From Muscardinus avellanarius (Eukaryota > Chordata > Mammalia > Rodentia > Gliridae), in assembly GCA_963383645.1 (NCBI GenBank), contig OY726571.1, positions 84,010,619 through 84,074,618 on the forward strand: a stretch of 64,000 bases of DNA, in the 5' to 3' direction. The position numbers and the translations under genes are program-made. This document shows positions 1 to 11,406 of the stretch, in pieces. Each line of letters begins with the position of its first letter. Positions within the stretch are counted from its first letter, which is position 1. The notes below the pieces were generated by a model, which was given only the letters and a program-made list of their open reading frames with translations, had not been told where the DNA came from and made no database searches.

Positions 1-400
1 GATCGCCCTCGGGCACACCCCCGCGCCCGCTGCCCTGCCCTGCCCTGGGCCCCACGCCCGCCCGCACGCTCTCCTGCCCGCCCGCGGCGACATGGCACAC
101 GCGCCGGCAAGCTGCCCCAGCCCCCGGGGCTCCGGCGATGGAGAGATGGGCAAGCCCAGGAAGGTGGCGCTCATCACTGGCATCACCGGCCAGGTGAGTG
201 CGGAGGCGGGCGCGAGCCGGGCCTGCGGACGCCTGGCACGTGTGCGCGACCCCTCCGCCCGGGCTGCCCGCGTCGCCTGGATCCGGGCGTCCCGGAAGGT
301 GTCTGCTGCCGGCGGTGGGACCGACGTGCGGCGGGGGTGTGTTGCACGTGGAGGGCGGGGAGGTATCACTGGCCTCTGAGGATCTTGCTCCGGGGGCTTG
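1..400 (+). promoter_or_regulatory. GMDS: CpG-rich promoter and 5' UTR region of GMDS
   Basis: The first ~400 bases are very G+C rich with dense CpG, unlike the A/T-rich sequence that follows. This is the usual setting of a housekeeping CpG-island promoter around exon 1. A short GCCCT tandem run lies at about 29-47. No TATA box is visible upstream of the ATG at 92. The island is cut by the window's left edge, so the transcription start and any divergent transcript cannot be placed. The promoter role is inferred from composition and from the adjoining exon. Confidence 0.8.
92..193 (+). CDS. GMDS: GDP-mannose 4,6-dehydratase, exon 1 coding part (partial)
   Basis: The 102 bases from ATG at 92 give 34 codons, starting [20 protein letters not shown] and ending [10 protein letters not shown] at a CAG|GTGAGTG donor (phase 0). 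I recognise the N terminus of vertebrate GMDS, which differs here from the human start by only a few residues, and human exon 1 also stops after this Gln. GMDS is a cytosolic short-chain dehydrogenase/reductase that converts GDP-mannose to GDP-4-keto-6-deoxymannose, the first step of de novo GDP-fucose synthesis. ALITGITGQ is the start of the glycine-rich NADP-binding loop, and its remainder must lie in exon 2. The open frame continues to 379 only by reading into the intron. An in-frame ATG at codon 19 could be a weaker alternative start. Catalytic residues are outside the window. Confidence 0.93.
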
Positions 401-1139
401 AGCTTGTGTTCTGCACGAGAGGGGGCAGGACCACCCTCGCTCACCTGTCGGCCAGGTGATCGCAGCGTTGATTGAATTCTCCCAGCCCAAGAGAGTGCGG
501 TTGGGATTTCAGGCTTTGCAGATCCTAGTGCTTGAGAAGGGAAACGAACCAGTTATCTCGCTATGATTATGAATTGGAGTCCTCTTGCTTTAGATCGCTT
601 AACTCCAGTGCTTGGAGGGCAGGGAAGGGGGTGCCTTTGCTGTTATGGTTTCCCCTCACTAGATGATCTGATAGGAAAGAAAAAGTAAAAGTAAGTCGTA
701 CCTTGGAGTCCTCTCCTAGGAAACATTTGAGTGTGGGGATGGGAGATTCACAACAACTTTTTAAATTGCACGAACTTCTGAGATTCCTCTCCATACATTT
801 TGCAGGTATCTGACAGATGGGTCTAGAACTGAAGGTAGCGTTTCCTTTTCCAAAGATATGAATGAGTTCTTTGGGGGAACTCATCGTAATCGGATGGAGC
901 TGTCCCGAATGTTGGAGCCCTAAGTTGCAGGCTGATGGTGCCTAGTTTGTGATAGTTGTCTCCTAGAGGTGTTGCAACAGGTTGGCTGGACCACTGCATC
1001 TTCTTAGCAAGCGTGTTGTTTTAGATTCAGCAGTAACCAAATGATCATTGCCCACTTACTGATCTAGGAGGAAAAATGCCTGGGTCACTGGAAAGCTCCT
1101 GGTGGTGACCAATAGAATGCTGAAAAGATGATAACGAAG
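401..1139. other. Unique intronic sequence
   Basis: No repeat family, RNA gene or convincing coding frame seen. Composition falls from CpG-island to ordinary A/T-rich within this stretch. The proximal part could hold promoter-near regulatory sites, but none is specific enough to name. Confidence 0.4.
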
Positions 1140-1320
1140 ATGATGATCACAGCTAATACCTATTGTGCTTACCTTTGCAACTCTCATTTCTCACAGTAAA
1201 CTCCTAGTTATTTTCACTTTGTAGACGTGGAAATTGAGGCTTAGGAATTTAGATTTGCCTGAGGTCAGACAGCTGGGAAGTGTTCAGTTGGAATTGAAAC
1301 TTTGCTCTCAGAGCTTCCTA
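1140..1320 (-). repeat. MIR-like ancient SINE
   Basis: The text from about 1210 to 1285 (TTTCACTTTGTAGACGTGG, then AATTGAGGCTTAGG and GGTCAGACAGCTGGGAAG) matches the reverse of the MIR core (cattttacagatgaggaaac, then aaggtcacacagctagtaag). Strongly diverged, as expected for an element older than the placental radiation. Confidence 0.7.
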
Positions 1321-1544
1321 GCATTAGAAAAGAAGTTGAAATTGGTCAGACTTGCAGTCCCAGAATATTAGATAATTTCAATTATTTACTGGATATTGAA
1401 GAATTCCTAGTTTTTTTGTGCATCTTGAAAACTTGAAAATTGGTAAGAGGGTAGTTAGAAGGACCCAAGGTTGAAAGAAAACCCATAAAGTCAGGCAGTG
1501 AGATAGGTCAGGGCCTACGTACTTTTCTCTTTCTCTGTGTCTCT

Positions 1545-1630
1545 TTCTCTCTTTTTTTGTATGGTGCTAGGGATGGAGCCCAGGGCTTTGTAGGCATTTT
1601 CTACCCCTGAGCTACACCCCCAACCCTGAC
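1545..1630 (-). repeat. ID-like SINE, minus strand
   Basis: Poly-T rich tail followed by the reverse of the tRNA-derived ID-like unit (GGTGCTAGGGATGGAGCCC, then CCTGAGCTACACCCCCAACC). No B1-like head is attached. Confidence 0.75.
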
Positions 1631-1995
1631 TTCTCTCTTTTTTAATGCAAGGGACCTTTCTGCAGAGTATTTCTCCTTGTTCCAGGTTCTCAGACTGGGT
1701 TGCAGCTTAAATATATACTAAATTTATGTAAACTCTTAAAAGCAGAGATCTTTTTAGTGTCATCAAGAAATCAGTTAAGATGATAGTGTGCTGTGTTGGT
1801 ATGGCTTATACTAATTTAAGCAATATGAATCAGTGCAGGTTCGAGACAGAACGTGCTGTAGACCTCTGAGAGTGGTCATTTGGGTGGCCAGGAAGGCTTG
1901 GAAGTGGCCTGGTGTGTCCTACAGGCTGCAGCTGGGGGTGAGGGCGTCCACTTGGAGCACTACACTCAATATACCCTGGCCGGAATTTCTGGGCT

Positions 1996-1996
1996 C

Positions 1997-2045
<49 letters not shown>

Positions 2046-2070
2046 TTTCTTTCTTTCTTTCCTTCTTTCC
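1996..2070 (+). repeat. (CTTT)n microsatellite
   Basis: About 75 bases of CTTT with a few CCTT interruptions. It joins directly the 3' (poly-T) side of the minus-strand SINE at 2071-2273, so it probably grew from that SINE's A-rich tail. Open frames across it are repeat artefacts. Confidence 0.95.
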
Positions 2071-2273
2071 TTTGTGGTACTAGGGATGGAACCCAGGGGC
2101 ATTCTACCTTTGAGCTATACCCCCAGCCCTATTTGTTATTCTTTATTTTGAAACAGGGTCTCACTGAGTTCCAAAGGGCCTCACTAAGTAGTTGAGGCTG
2201 TATTTGAACCATTATCCTCCTGTCTCAGCCTCCCATATGCTGGGATTACAACCGTGTGCCATCATGCCCGGCT
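2071..2273 (-). repeat. B1-dID type SINE, B subfamily
   Basis: Minus-strand copy of the window's dominant two-part SINE: an ID-like tail (GGTACTAGGGATGGAACCC, GAGCTATACCCCCAGCCC), an A/T linker, then a B1-like head ending ATCATGCCCGGC. The spelling 'ACCCAGGGGCATTCTACC' marks what I call the B subfamily here. Confidence 0.9.
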
Positions 2274-2574
2274 AACTCACTTAATTTCTAACATTAAGCA
2301 CCTGCTTGGCTCTTGGGCTCCTGAGGTCTCTCCGTTTCCTCCAACGTCTGTCCTCAGCATCATCTCCTTACTTGATTGGTGTTGTATTAGCTTCCTAGTG
2401 TACACCTTTGCACAGTGCTGGATTCTGCAGCCAGCACATAAATAGTTGCCGATGGAATTCACCGCTCTTCTGTGCTTTTTATTTTCTAGGACAGTGACTC
2501 CCAACCTGGGCATCAAGGATCCCTGCAGGACTGTGACATTAATGCAAGGATTTTATACCTTAGTGGATATTTTC

Positions 2575-2790
2575 TTGGTGATATTAGCTGAACATTTACT
2601 GAGCTACTCACTCTGCTAGGCATTTTATATAACCTTACTTAAAGGACAGTTGTCACATGTCTACCCATTTTACACCTGGAAAAGTAAGGCTAACTATGTT
2701 TCTTGAGGTCACACACTTAATGAATATCAAAGCTAAGATTTTAACCCAGGAATCAGACTTTAGGAGAGTTGCTCTAAGCCATTTTGTTAT
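2575..2790 (-). repeat. MIR-like ancient SINE
   Basis: Contains GCTAGGCATTTTATATAACC, ACCCATTTTACACCTGG and AGGTCACACACTTAATGAA, which parallel the reversed MIR core in order. Confidence 0.75.
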
Positions 2791-2812
2791 AGTGCCTCAG
2801 GTAAGCCACATC

Positions 2813-2858
2813 GGGGGGGGGGGGGAGAGACATACAGACAGACAGACAGACAGACACC
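2813..2858 (+). repeat. G-run and (CAGA)n microsatellite
   Basis: A run of G at about 2813-2824 followed by tandem CAGA units to about 2857. Confidence 0.9.
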
Positions 2859-3049
2859 CACTAAGGTCTTAGATTCAAATGCCCTTTCTCTGGCACATAG
2901 GGTTGTCATGGCAGATGTACCAATGAGCTTAAATGTGTTGTTCCAAGTTCTTACTTGACAATAGCCCAGATAGCCAGGGTGTCTATATTATCTGCGACCT
3001 GACTCTAGTATATATTCTCAAACTTCTTATTCCTGCTTTCCCCTCCTCT

Positions 3050-3130
3050 CAGCTTTTTTCTTTTTCTTTTTCAATGCTGGGGATTGAACTCAGGGCCTTG
3101 CACACTGAGCTACATTCCCAGTTCTCTCCT
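3050..3130 (-). repeat. ID-like SINE, minus strand
   Basis: TTTTTC tail then AATGCTGGGGATTGAACTCA and CACTGAGCTACATTCCCAG, the reverse of the ID-like unit. Confidence 0.75.
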
Positions 3131-3944
3131 GTCTGTTCTCGACACAGTAGTGAGTCCTTTTTCAAAGTGCACGCCTTATTCCGTTGGCCTCCAGGTGCGC
3201 TGCCTGCCCTCCCCGAAGCTCTCCACCGTTGTCTACTGATGTTTGCTGTTCTTCACTGCGCTCCTGGAAATGGTCTTGCTGTGCTTGGAGTGTTCTTGCT
3301 TTGTACTTCTTTGGGGTCATTATTTGTGGCTGAATGGACCAGGCTTATTTTTTAGCTTGACCGGAAGCCTCAGTGTTCTTAGGCCGATCCTGCCAAATGC
3401 AGCTACTCCAGGAGCATTCTTGTATTTACATATATGCAGCCCCTATTGGTTGCATAGGTAATTTATACATCTTCCTTCTTCTGCCTTGTAAATTGTTTTA
3501 AAGACAGAAATCTTGTTTTAGCCACTTACCTCCTGTATGGCTTCGTCTAGTGGATTTTCAAAAAATTTGACTTACGTTTCTCACGAACAGAACACATCTT
3601 TAATGCACATCTGCACTCTGCAAGGCTTGTTTAATGCTGCTCAGGACAAGAAGACATGGAAGATGTCCTCTGTGCCTACCAGGATCCCACAGTCTTAGGA
3701 CAATGCACACGAAAAGACAGTTCACATGAAAAAAAAAATGAGTATTGCACAAAAGTGTTAGTGGCCAAGTGAGTACTTGATCCAATTTTAGGAGAAGTCA
3801 TTGAATGCTAGAACCAGAAGAGATTGTTGAGGGTGAATAACATACACAGTTGGCAGAGAGGCAAGGACAAGTCTGTAGTAAAAATGGGAGGAACATCACT
3901 TTAAAAAAAAAAAAAAACCTCATTTATATCACTTCCAAAAAAAG
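3131..3944. other. Unique intronic sequence
   Basis: No gene or confident repeat. Short A-runs at about 3729 and 3903. The short open frames here show no family signature. Confidence 0.35.
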
Positions 3945-4022
3945 GCTTTTCTTGTGTGCCAGGGATTGAACCCAGGGCCTTGCTCATACTAAGCTCTGCC
4001 ACTAAGCTACACCTCCAGCCCC
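3945..4022 (-). repeat. ID-like SINE, minus strand
   Basis: TGCCAGGGATTGAACCCAGG followed by CCACTAAGCTACACCTCCAG, the reversed ID-like promoter region. Confidence 0.75.
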
Positions 4023-4097
4023 CATATCCAAAGAAAGTTTTTTTGAGGTGGTTTCAATAAAACACATATCATTGAGCCTTATCCTAAGAAAAGAACG

Positions 4098-4175
4098 AGG
4101 GGCTCAGGTTGTAGAACATGTGCTTGGGATGCCTGAGGCCCTGGGTTCAATCTCCAGCACTGCAAAAACAAAACC
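4098..4175 (+). repeat. ID-like SINE, plus strand
   Basis: GGGGCTCAGGTTGTAGAAC, then GCCCTGGGTTCAATCTCCAG and an A-rich tail. The box B-like GGTTCAATCTCC of the tRNA-derived promoter is visible. Confidence 0.75.
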
Positions 4176-4670
4176 CCCAAAAAGGAAAAGTAGGAGTCTA
4201 CAAGCAAAGGCATTACAGAGGGGAAAGCACTGTAAGAAGACCCAGAGCTGAGGGCAGCTGCTCATGGTTGAATATAAAGTCCAGCTTTGATCTTCCTGAC
4301 CATGAAGTCAAATGGCCAGGTGAATACTATTAGTATTATTACGGCTGAACTCCCAGAGACACAACTTTCAATCAGAAGACTCAACAATATGACACACAAT
4401 ATACTCGATGGTAGGTTTTAAAACAAGGCAGAAATGTCTTTCTGGGGTATTCTTTTATGACCCTCTAGTGAAAGGAAGAAACCCCACTTTTTGGTAGTAG
4501 AGACTTGCAAAATTGGATATACAGTGTCTGTGGGTTTTTTTCCTTTGAGATAGGAGTTGTCTCAATCTGGTTTCTTCCAGGAGAGCAGCACATTGCAGCT
4601 ATAGGTTGCCTTGTGCTGCTCTTGGGAAGAGAGTCTGATAGTCTATCAAGTGGGTTTTATAGTAGGGTTT

Positions 4671-5133
4671 ATTTTTTATTTTTTTATTTTTTGAGGTACT
4701 GGGGAAGGAACTCAGGGGCATTCTACCTCCGAGCTACACCCCCAGCCCTATATTTTAGTCTATTTATTTATTTATTTATTTATTTATTTTTGCATGTCTG
4801 GGATAGAACCCAGGGGCATTCTACCTCCGAGCTACACCCCCTGCCCTATTTTTTATTCTTTATTTTGAAACTGGGTCTCACTGAGTTGCAGAGGGCCTCA
4901 CTAAGTAGCTGAGGCTATCCGCAAACTGCGATCCTCTGGTCTCAGCCTCCCGAATGCTGGGATGACAAGTGTGAGCCACCATGCCCAGCTTGTCTTTTTA
5001 TTTTTTAAAAACAGGGTCTCAATGAGTTGCAAAGGGCCTCACTAAGGAGCTTAGGCTGTCCATGAACCACGATCCTCCTGTCTCAGCCTCCCGAATGCTG
5101 GGATTACAGGTGTGCACCACCAAGCCTGGCTGT
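4671..5133 (-). repeat. Older SINE split by a younger SINE
   Basis: The ID-like tail of an older minus-strand SINE lies at 4671-4758 and its B1-like head resumes at about 4992-5133 (AACAGGGTCTCAATGAGTTG to CACCAAGCCTGGC). Between them, at about 4765-4990, sits a second complete minus-strand copy with its own tail and head. Both are B subfamily. The break is at the A/T-rich linker of the older copy. Confidence 0.85.
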
Positions 5134-5575
5134 AGAGTAGGGTTTAGATAGAAAGAAATTAACATGATGAGGTCCTTCCCACCTGCTGGCAAGCCCAGGT
5201 TTTGCTAAGGAAGTGGGTTCGATCTGGCCAAGTATTTAAACAAGGACTAACTCAAGGTTCTAGAGTTCTGCAGCAGTGGCCTGGCTAGTTGTGGTCAAGT
5301 AGAGGAACTTGGTCTGCAGAGTGAAGATAACAAGGTGTAGGTTAATCTTGCAGCGATGAAGGAGTGGACCCTTTTACTTGTCAGCTCAGGTCACTGAAGC
5401 CATAATTTATCTCAAACTTTTATTTTTTATTTTTAGTAATTTCATTTAAGTTGATTTTAGCTGCCAACAAACAGCCCTGGGCTTTAAAGAGAACACATTT
5501 TAAAAATGGATAACCCGATTCACTGGACTGAGGTAACTAACACAGAGTTTATCTACTTCATTTAAAAATTAATTT
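5134..5575. other. Unique intronic sequence
   Basis: No gene and no repeat family recognised. Confidence 0.35.
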
Positions 5576-5576
5576 A

Positions 5577-5795
5577 CGCCGGGAGTGGTCACGCACCCTT
5601 GTAATCCCAGCATTCGGGAGGCTGAGACCTGGAGGATTGCGGTTCGCGGACAGCCTCAGCTACTTAGTGAGGCCCTCTGCAACTCAGTGAGACCCAGTTT
5701 CAAAAAATAAAGAATAAAAAATAGGGCAGGGGGTGTAGCTCGGAGGTCAAATGCCCCTGGGTTCCATCCCCAGACCCACAAAAAAAAAAAAAAGG
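5577..5795 (+). repeat. B1-dID type SINE, B subfamily
   Basis: Complete plus-strand copy from GCCGGGAGTGGTCACGCACC to the ID-like end (GGGTTCCATCCCCAGACCC) and an A-tail. GGTTCGCGGACAGCC in the head is typical of the B subfamily in this window. Confidence 0.9.
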
Positions 5796-5828
5796 AAAAG
5801 AAAAGAAAAAGAATAAAAACTAATTATT

Positions 5829-6020
5829 CTGGGAGTGGTCGCACACCCTTGTAATTCCAGCATTTGGGAGGCTGAGACAGGAGGATTGTGGTTTACGGAC
5901 AGCATTAGCTAGTTAGTGAGACCCTGTTTCAAAATAAAGAATAAAAAAATAGGGCTGAGGATGTAGCTTGAGGGTAGAGTGCCCCTGGATTTCATTCCCA
6001 GTACTACAAAAAAAAATAAT
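5829..6020 (+). repeat. B1-dID type SINE, B subfamily
   Basis: Second plus-strand copy 30 bases after the previous one, from CTGGGAGTGGTCGCACACCC to CCCAGTACTAC and an A-tail. It is shortened around the 'agtgaggccctctgcaactc' part of the head. Confidence 0.88.
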
Positions 6021-6974
6021 TTAATTTTCAATTTTATAAAGTGGTACTTGAGAATTGACAGGGATTATCATTGTATCGTGCTCCTTAAGATCTTTAGGTA
6101 ATACTTGAGTTGGATTATCATAGATAGGAGGGGCATTTTCTCTTATGGCTTTGCTTTCTAATACCTGTTCAGTTTCCCACAGGTATCTATATCCCAACAG
6201 AGATCAGAATAATCACATATGTAGAAGGAGCTTTAGGGAAATGTGATGAGATCTATTAAAAGAAACCTATTTGATCATGGCGATTACAAGGGATCCTAGT
6301 GCCAAATCTGTATCTAGTTCAAGGAAAGAGGCCTGTGATGGATTAGTGATGTTTGCCTGGGAGAGGGCTGGGGATGATTGATGGTAATATGCTTGTTCTT
6401 TACGAGACTGTGACTCTTTGGGGATAGGAAAAATACCCTAATCAACTATTCTAGAACAGCGGGCACAGGCTAGATACTCCAAATGCTTGATAACTTAATT
6501 AATCTTTAGTTATGTAAAACTCTCCTGGAATTTGTAAAGTCCATTTGTTATCAATAGCAATGAACTGTTAGGTTCCTTATTGGTTGGGTAGAGGCAAGAT
6601 GCTTTCAAGGTACTGGGGAGAACTGGACAGTATAGAGCTAATGGAGGAGCTGAAGTTTAGGGAAGGAAATGGTTTATTATGACTTTAGATCTAAAGGACC
6701 TGGGATGTACACATTCACTGCTGAATCTAAGCTATTTTCTGTGGTTTAGTTTGGAGAGATGCACCTTGGGCGATGCGCTTTTCTCTCTTTACTTTTCTAT
6801 TAATCATTGCCCCTGAGCTATAGTTCTTCACTTCTTTCCTCTCCTAAATTTCAAAGCTTCAGTATTAGTAATCATGATTAGTTTGTTCAACAAATGTCTG
6901 AGTGCCAAGTATGTGTGATGTAACAGCGAAAGAAAAAAAAACCAAACAAACTAACGTTACCATTCTTACTACCA
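6021..6974. other. Unique intronic sequence
   Basis: About 950 bases of A/T-rich single-copy sequence with no gene, RNA or repeat signature. Confidence 0.35.
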
Positions 6975-7140
6975 TTCCTAATACTAGCAGTGGGGATGAT
7001 GATGATAGGTGTAATTATGATATTGAGCATTGGCTTTATGTGAGACACTGTTCAAAGTGCATTACTTGTTGAAGAGAGCACTCCTGTGAGCTGGTTTTCT
7101 TAATATCCCCAAGGAACAGAGGTTAAGGTTATGGCCTGAA
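6975..7140 (-). repeat. MIR-like ancient SINE (diverged)
   Basis: TGTGAGACACTGTTCAAAGT followed by AATATCCCCAAGGAACAGAG fits a reversed MIR (activity of 'aggcactgtgctaagc', then 'tatccccattttacagatg'). Identification is tentative because of divergence. Confidence 0.5.
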
Positions 7141-7227
7141 GGTCGCTTGAGTTGTCATTTGCAGAATCACATTTCAAATGTAACTCTCAGTAATCTTCTC
7201 CTCTTCTCTCTCTTTCATTTTCATCCT

Positions 7228-7326
7228 CCTCCTCCCCAGAGATACTCTGTCACTGAGCTACAGGCCCAGCCCTTTTTATGTTTCCTGAGTTACTGGGATT
7301 ACAGGTATGTGTCACTGCACCTGGCT
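7228..7326 (-). repeat. Partial SINE, minus strand
   Basis: Joins a short ID-like piece (GTCACTGAGCTACAGGCCCAG) directly to the end of a B1-like head (GAGTTACTGGGATTACAGG, CACTGCACCTGGC). The middle is deleted. Confidence 0.7.
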
Positions 7327-9291
7327 AGTAATTTTATTTTCCATTACATTTGGAATTAGTATCAACAAACGAGTTCAAAGGAAAGGTAACTAAATTGAAT
7401 ATCAAATATAAAAAAAAAGGCATTTCCAAACATCTTTAGCTGTTGTGGAAAGGTAGGTTATAGTAATGAAATAAGCCTATATTAATTACTCAGCTATATG
7501 ACCCCGGTTTATATTTGTTGGGTCGTATATTGCAAAGATGTATGGATTATATCCTTAGTTGATTCTTTGGAGTATATGTGTTGATGACTATTAATCTTGT
7601 GGACTCTCTGAAGACCAAAACTGTTGTGCAGTGGAGCAGAGGACAATGAGTTGGCTTTCTAGACCAACTTAGATTTGAATTACTAAAAGTTTAAGGCTTT
7701 TAAGACTGCATAGCTTTAGGTGAGTTACTTATTTCTTCTACTAGCTTGGTAGAGTAATTCCTACTAAACAGAAAACAACTTTGCCACGTAGCCCGGGCCT
7801 TTGTCCCATTATTGAAATGCACATTCTTTCACCATGTTAAAAATGATAGAAATGTCTTGAATTTTAAGAAAGGAGCGGAATGTGGGAGGTATTAATATGA
7901 GGCCTTGCTTTGCATGGGTACTCCATTAGCTGGGGAAAGAGGGAGTGGCTACGTAGTATGTAGAGTAAACCCCAAGGCTCTAATGTCCTGGGAACCCAGC
8001 GGATTTGTGTGTCTTATCAGCTGAATGGGTAAAGTGGATCTGTCTTATCTTCTCATATAAGAGGATTGTGGGCAGTGACTTCCACTCCAAATCTTCCCTG
8101 CTGGGATTTGCTGTCCTAGGATGAGAGGTGGACGTTATGAGAGATCAGAAGGGAAGGTCGGAGAATGGTTTGGGGATGTGTCGTGGGGTGTAGGGATGCG
8201 GGATGAATTTGAGTAGTGAAGAATGGAGGCAGGAAGACCAGCTCTTGTAATTGTGAGGACATGAGGTCAGGGATACAAACAAGGTGGCTGAGAAGGAAAG
8301 GGAACGGGAGCAACGGCACTGTGTGGTTGGCCCCGCAGAGGGGCTGCGAGGAAGGAAACCGCTAGCCATCTCAAGGTTATTCTAGCGTTGGAGGCTAGCT
8401 GGATGGTATTAACCAGGGCTAGAAATGCCGTGTCTCAAAAGGAAAACCAGTTTTCTGTGGAGGGTAGTGAATTCATTTGTTCTCTTGAGTTTAAGGTGAA
8501 GAGCTTGGCATTCAGATTCCAATAACCTATAAGCTATTTGATGGGAATGCAGGTGAGGGATCGTCACCTTGTGTCTTATAATAACCTGGACTGTGTCAAA
8601 AAGTCAGAGGTGACTTCTCATAGGGTGGCAGAGCCCTAAAAGTGTCCTTGCTCTAACGAGTGCCCCTTCCCCATCTTCTAGAACTTTGTGGCTCCCACTG
8701 AGCTGTCATCAAAACAAACATTTCCCTCTAGTTTTGTGATTGAAGTTGACCAGGTTACTCCAGTGTACCTCTTCCCTGCTCCTTCTCTCATTTATTGTCC
8801 GTGTTCCTCTAATGCCACGTCCCTGTCTTAAGGTCCCCACAACTTGCAGCTTGTCACCTCTTTTCTTCCTTCCTTGAGAAATTGAAAAGGCAGCAAGGTG
8901 CTCCATTCCGCTGACAGTTGCCACAGGAGCTCAACACATATATAAACGACTGAAGGATACTTGAAAGCTAATACAATGAGAGAGAGATTATTATCAGCGA
9001 TGTTCTTAGCAGTGGGGCACCAGTGTGCCAAACCTGGTCTTTGGCAAGTCAATAAACAGTTTTTCCCGCTGAATCTCGTGACTTGCCATAAGCATGAATC
9101 CATTTATTTATGTAAATATCTACTTGTTGTTTAGGTATTCAGTTTTCCAAAACTGAGTTACAGAGAATTGAGGTTAGATTTTGGACTTAGTGACTTTCGT
9201 TGCTGAAGCTGTTGACCTCATTTTTTTCAAGCTGTTCATATTGTGCCTTTAAAAAACTTATATTACATGGGAATTTTAGGGCTGTCCTTTT
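7327..9291. other. Unique intronic sequence
   Basis: About 2 kb without a confident repeat or gene. A weak MIR-like match may lie at about 7660-7770. The minus-strand open frames at 8116-9103 lack recognisable domains and are judged to be chance. Confidence 0.4.
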
Positions 9292-9300
9292 TCAGATATT

Positions 9301-9501
9301 TATTATTTATTTATTTATTTTGGTGGTACTGGGGTTCCTGGAAGCCCTTCTACCTCCGGGCTACACTCCCAGACCTACTTTTATATTTTTATTTGGAAAC
9401 AGGGTCTCTTAAGCCAGCGAGGCTGGCTTCGAACCTGCGCGATCCTCCTGTCTCTGCCTCCCAAGAGTGGGGATTACAAGCGTGCGCCACCACGCCCGGC
9501 C
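9301..9501 (-). repeat. B1-dID type SINE, hairpin (A) subfamily
   Basis: Complete minus-strand copy flanked by a perfect 9-bp target-site duplication, TCAGATATT, at 9292-9300 and 9502-9510. Diagnostic A-subfamily text GGTTCCTGGAAGCCC and CTTAAGCCAGCGAGGCTGGC is present. The (TTTA)n run at its left is the A-rich tail. Confidence 0.95.
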
Positions 9502-9630
9502 TCAGATATTCTTGTTAATATATATATTTTTTTAAACTTCAAGGGTGAAAAATAGACTTATTTTTAGAAAGTATTTATTTTCATCCGCTAATTACACTTG
9601 GGAAATGTACCAGCAAAGCTTGGTAATATT

Positions 9631-9639
9631 GTATATATA

Positions 9640-9688
<49 letters not shown>
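9631..9688 (+). repeat. (GT)n/(AT)n microsatellite
   Basis: GTATATATAT, then GT repeats, then about 30 bases of AT repeats. Not next to any SINE tail. Confidence 0.95.
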
Positions 9689-9692
<4 letters not shown>

Positions 9693-10466
9693 TAAGTGCT
9701 GGGTTTGATTACCTTGTGAAGTGATTGCTTGGTCATGTTTAGTAGAAACATGTTTCTTAATGTAGAGTGGAGAAGTCTCTAATTTGGCCCTTTAAAACAC
9801 AATTTAAAGTTAAAGTGTAATTTTCAATGTTTCCTAAAAGGGTACTCTATTTGTATAATGTTACAAAAATGTTAGCTTTCTAGTACTTCTTTTTCCAAAT
9901 TGTGTTTTTACACATGTTCTTTCAAAATGATGAGTTGGAATTATGGGATATATGCAGGCACTAGTAACAGTGTTCAGTGATCAGTACTTAGAAGGAAGCA
10001 TATTTATTGTAGCTTAGAGTGGAAACTCTCAACATACAATCATGGCTGTAAGAGACCCACAGGTCAAAATGCAGGTATGGAATATGCTCCTGTTTGAGAG
10101 AACAAAGTCCAGGAGACAGACAGAGGGAGGCTTGTTGGTGAAGATTACGGGAGGCCTGAGGTTTCCCTCTGCTCGCAGGCTAATAAGTTAGCCTCGTATA
10201 GTTCATGGTTGATGGCAGAAGACGAGCTCCTGGGTCAGAGACAAAGGACTTTATCACTCACAGCACCGTAGGTAGCGGGAGCTTTATTTTGGAGCACTTC
10301 TTTGCGTAGCACACACCCTCCAGACCCCGGGGGCATCACAGCAGTGGGCTTAGGTGGATTAGGTGGATGGTACCTATGCCGTGGGCATGCACCACAGCTG
10401 AGGAGACCTGAGGTTAGGAGACCACACTGTGTGTGCGATGAGGTTTTGCTTTGCTGCCCGGACTGG
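9689..10466. other. Unique intronic sequence
   Basis: No gene or repeat recognised. Confidence 0.35.
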
Positions 10467-10757
10467 TTTTGTATGTGGTGCTGGGGATTGAACCCAGGGG
10501 CATTCTACCTCTGAGCTGCAACCTCAACCCGTTTTTTTTGTTTTGTATTTTAAGACAGGTCTCACTAACTTACAGAGTACCTAAGTAGCTGGGGCTGGAT
10601 CCTCCTGTCTCAGCTTCCCAAGTACTGGGATTACAATTGTATACCACCATGCCCGGCCTCCAGACATGGTTTTGAACTCCAGGCTGGGCTTCAGTCATGA
10701 TTCCACCTGTCTCCTGAGTAGCTGGGCCTATAGGCGTGTGTCATCATGCCTATCTAG
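10467..10757 (-). repeat. SINE plus adjacent B1-like fragment
   Basis: 10467-10659 is a minus-strand two-part SINE (GTGCTGGGGATTGAACCCAG to ACCATGCCCGGCC). 10660-10757 looks like the B1-like head of another minus-strand copy (GGTTTTGAACTCCAGGCTGG, CCTGAGTAGCTGGGCC, TCATCATGCC). Confidence 0.8.
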
Positions 10758-10860
10758 GAAACCCCAATCTTTTATAGAAAGTCGTCTAGTAAACTTGCCT
10801 GGCCTTTGCCTTGAGGGAGACATTATCTTTATGCTGTATAGGAGACAAATGCTCTCTGTA

Positions 10861-10908
10861 TGTGTGTGTGAGAGAAAGAGACAGATAGACAGACAGACAG
10901 AGAGACAC
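10861..10908 (+). repeat. Purine-rich GAGA/GACA simple repeat
   Basis: GTGTGTGTGAGAGAAAGAGA then AGATAGACAGACAGACAGAG: imperfect tandem GA/GACA units. Confidence 0.85.
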
Positions 10909-11199
10909 TCTATTTTACGGTCTGTCTACTTTACACATGTCTTTGAAAAGGTAGTTCTGAACAAAAGCTTCCAGTTTCATGTACTTGCTCACGATATGTG
11001 CAGATGTGGGAGAGACTGCTGGAGAACTGCTTCCCCATCCTCTTTGCTCTGTTGCTGAAATGCACCAGTTTGACAGTCGGGAAGATTTTCCTTTTATTTC
11101 TCTATGTATCTCATCTCTGTGGGGTTTTTGAGCACATCAGACCCCTATTTTCTTTTTGCTTGAAGAATAAAAAGACCTGTATTTAGATGCTTAGTTCAG

Positions 11200-11287
11200 G
11201 TCCCTCCCGCCCCAGCACTTGGGATCAGACCCAGGACTTTGCACAAGTTAGGCAAGCTCTCTGTCACCGAGCTACACGCCCAGCCCA
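11200..11287 (-). repeat. ID-like SINE, minus strand
   Basis: CAGCACTTGGGATCAGACCC, GCACAAGTTAGGCAAGCTCT and GTCACCGAGCTACACGCCC follow the reversed ID-like unit with the central region kept. Confidence 0.78.
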
Positions 11288-11406
11288 GGTGCTTACTGTG
11301 GAATGGGTAAATAGGCATTGCCTTCTGGAGGGGCATTTTAATATTTGCTAAATGTATGAAAGTGGGTAGTATAGTAGGCTTGCCTTCAATGAAATAAGTT
11401 CTGTTT

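Noticed and set aside
194..379. Extension of the exon 1 frame beyond 193
   Set aside because: A consensus donor lies at 194 and the text after it does not match GMDS; it is intron read-through.
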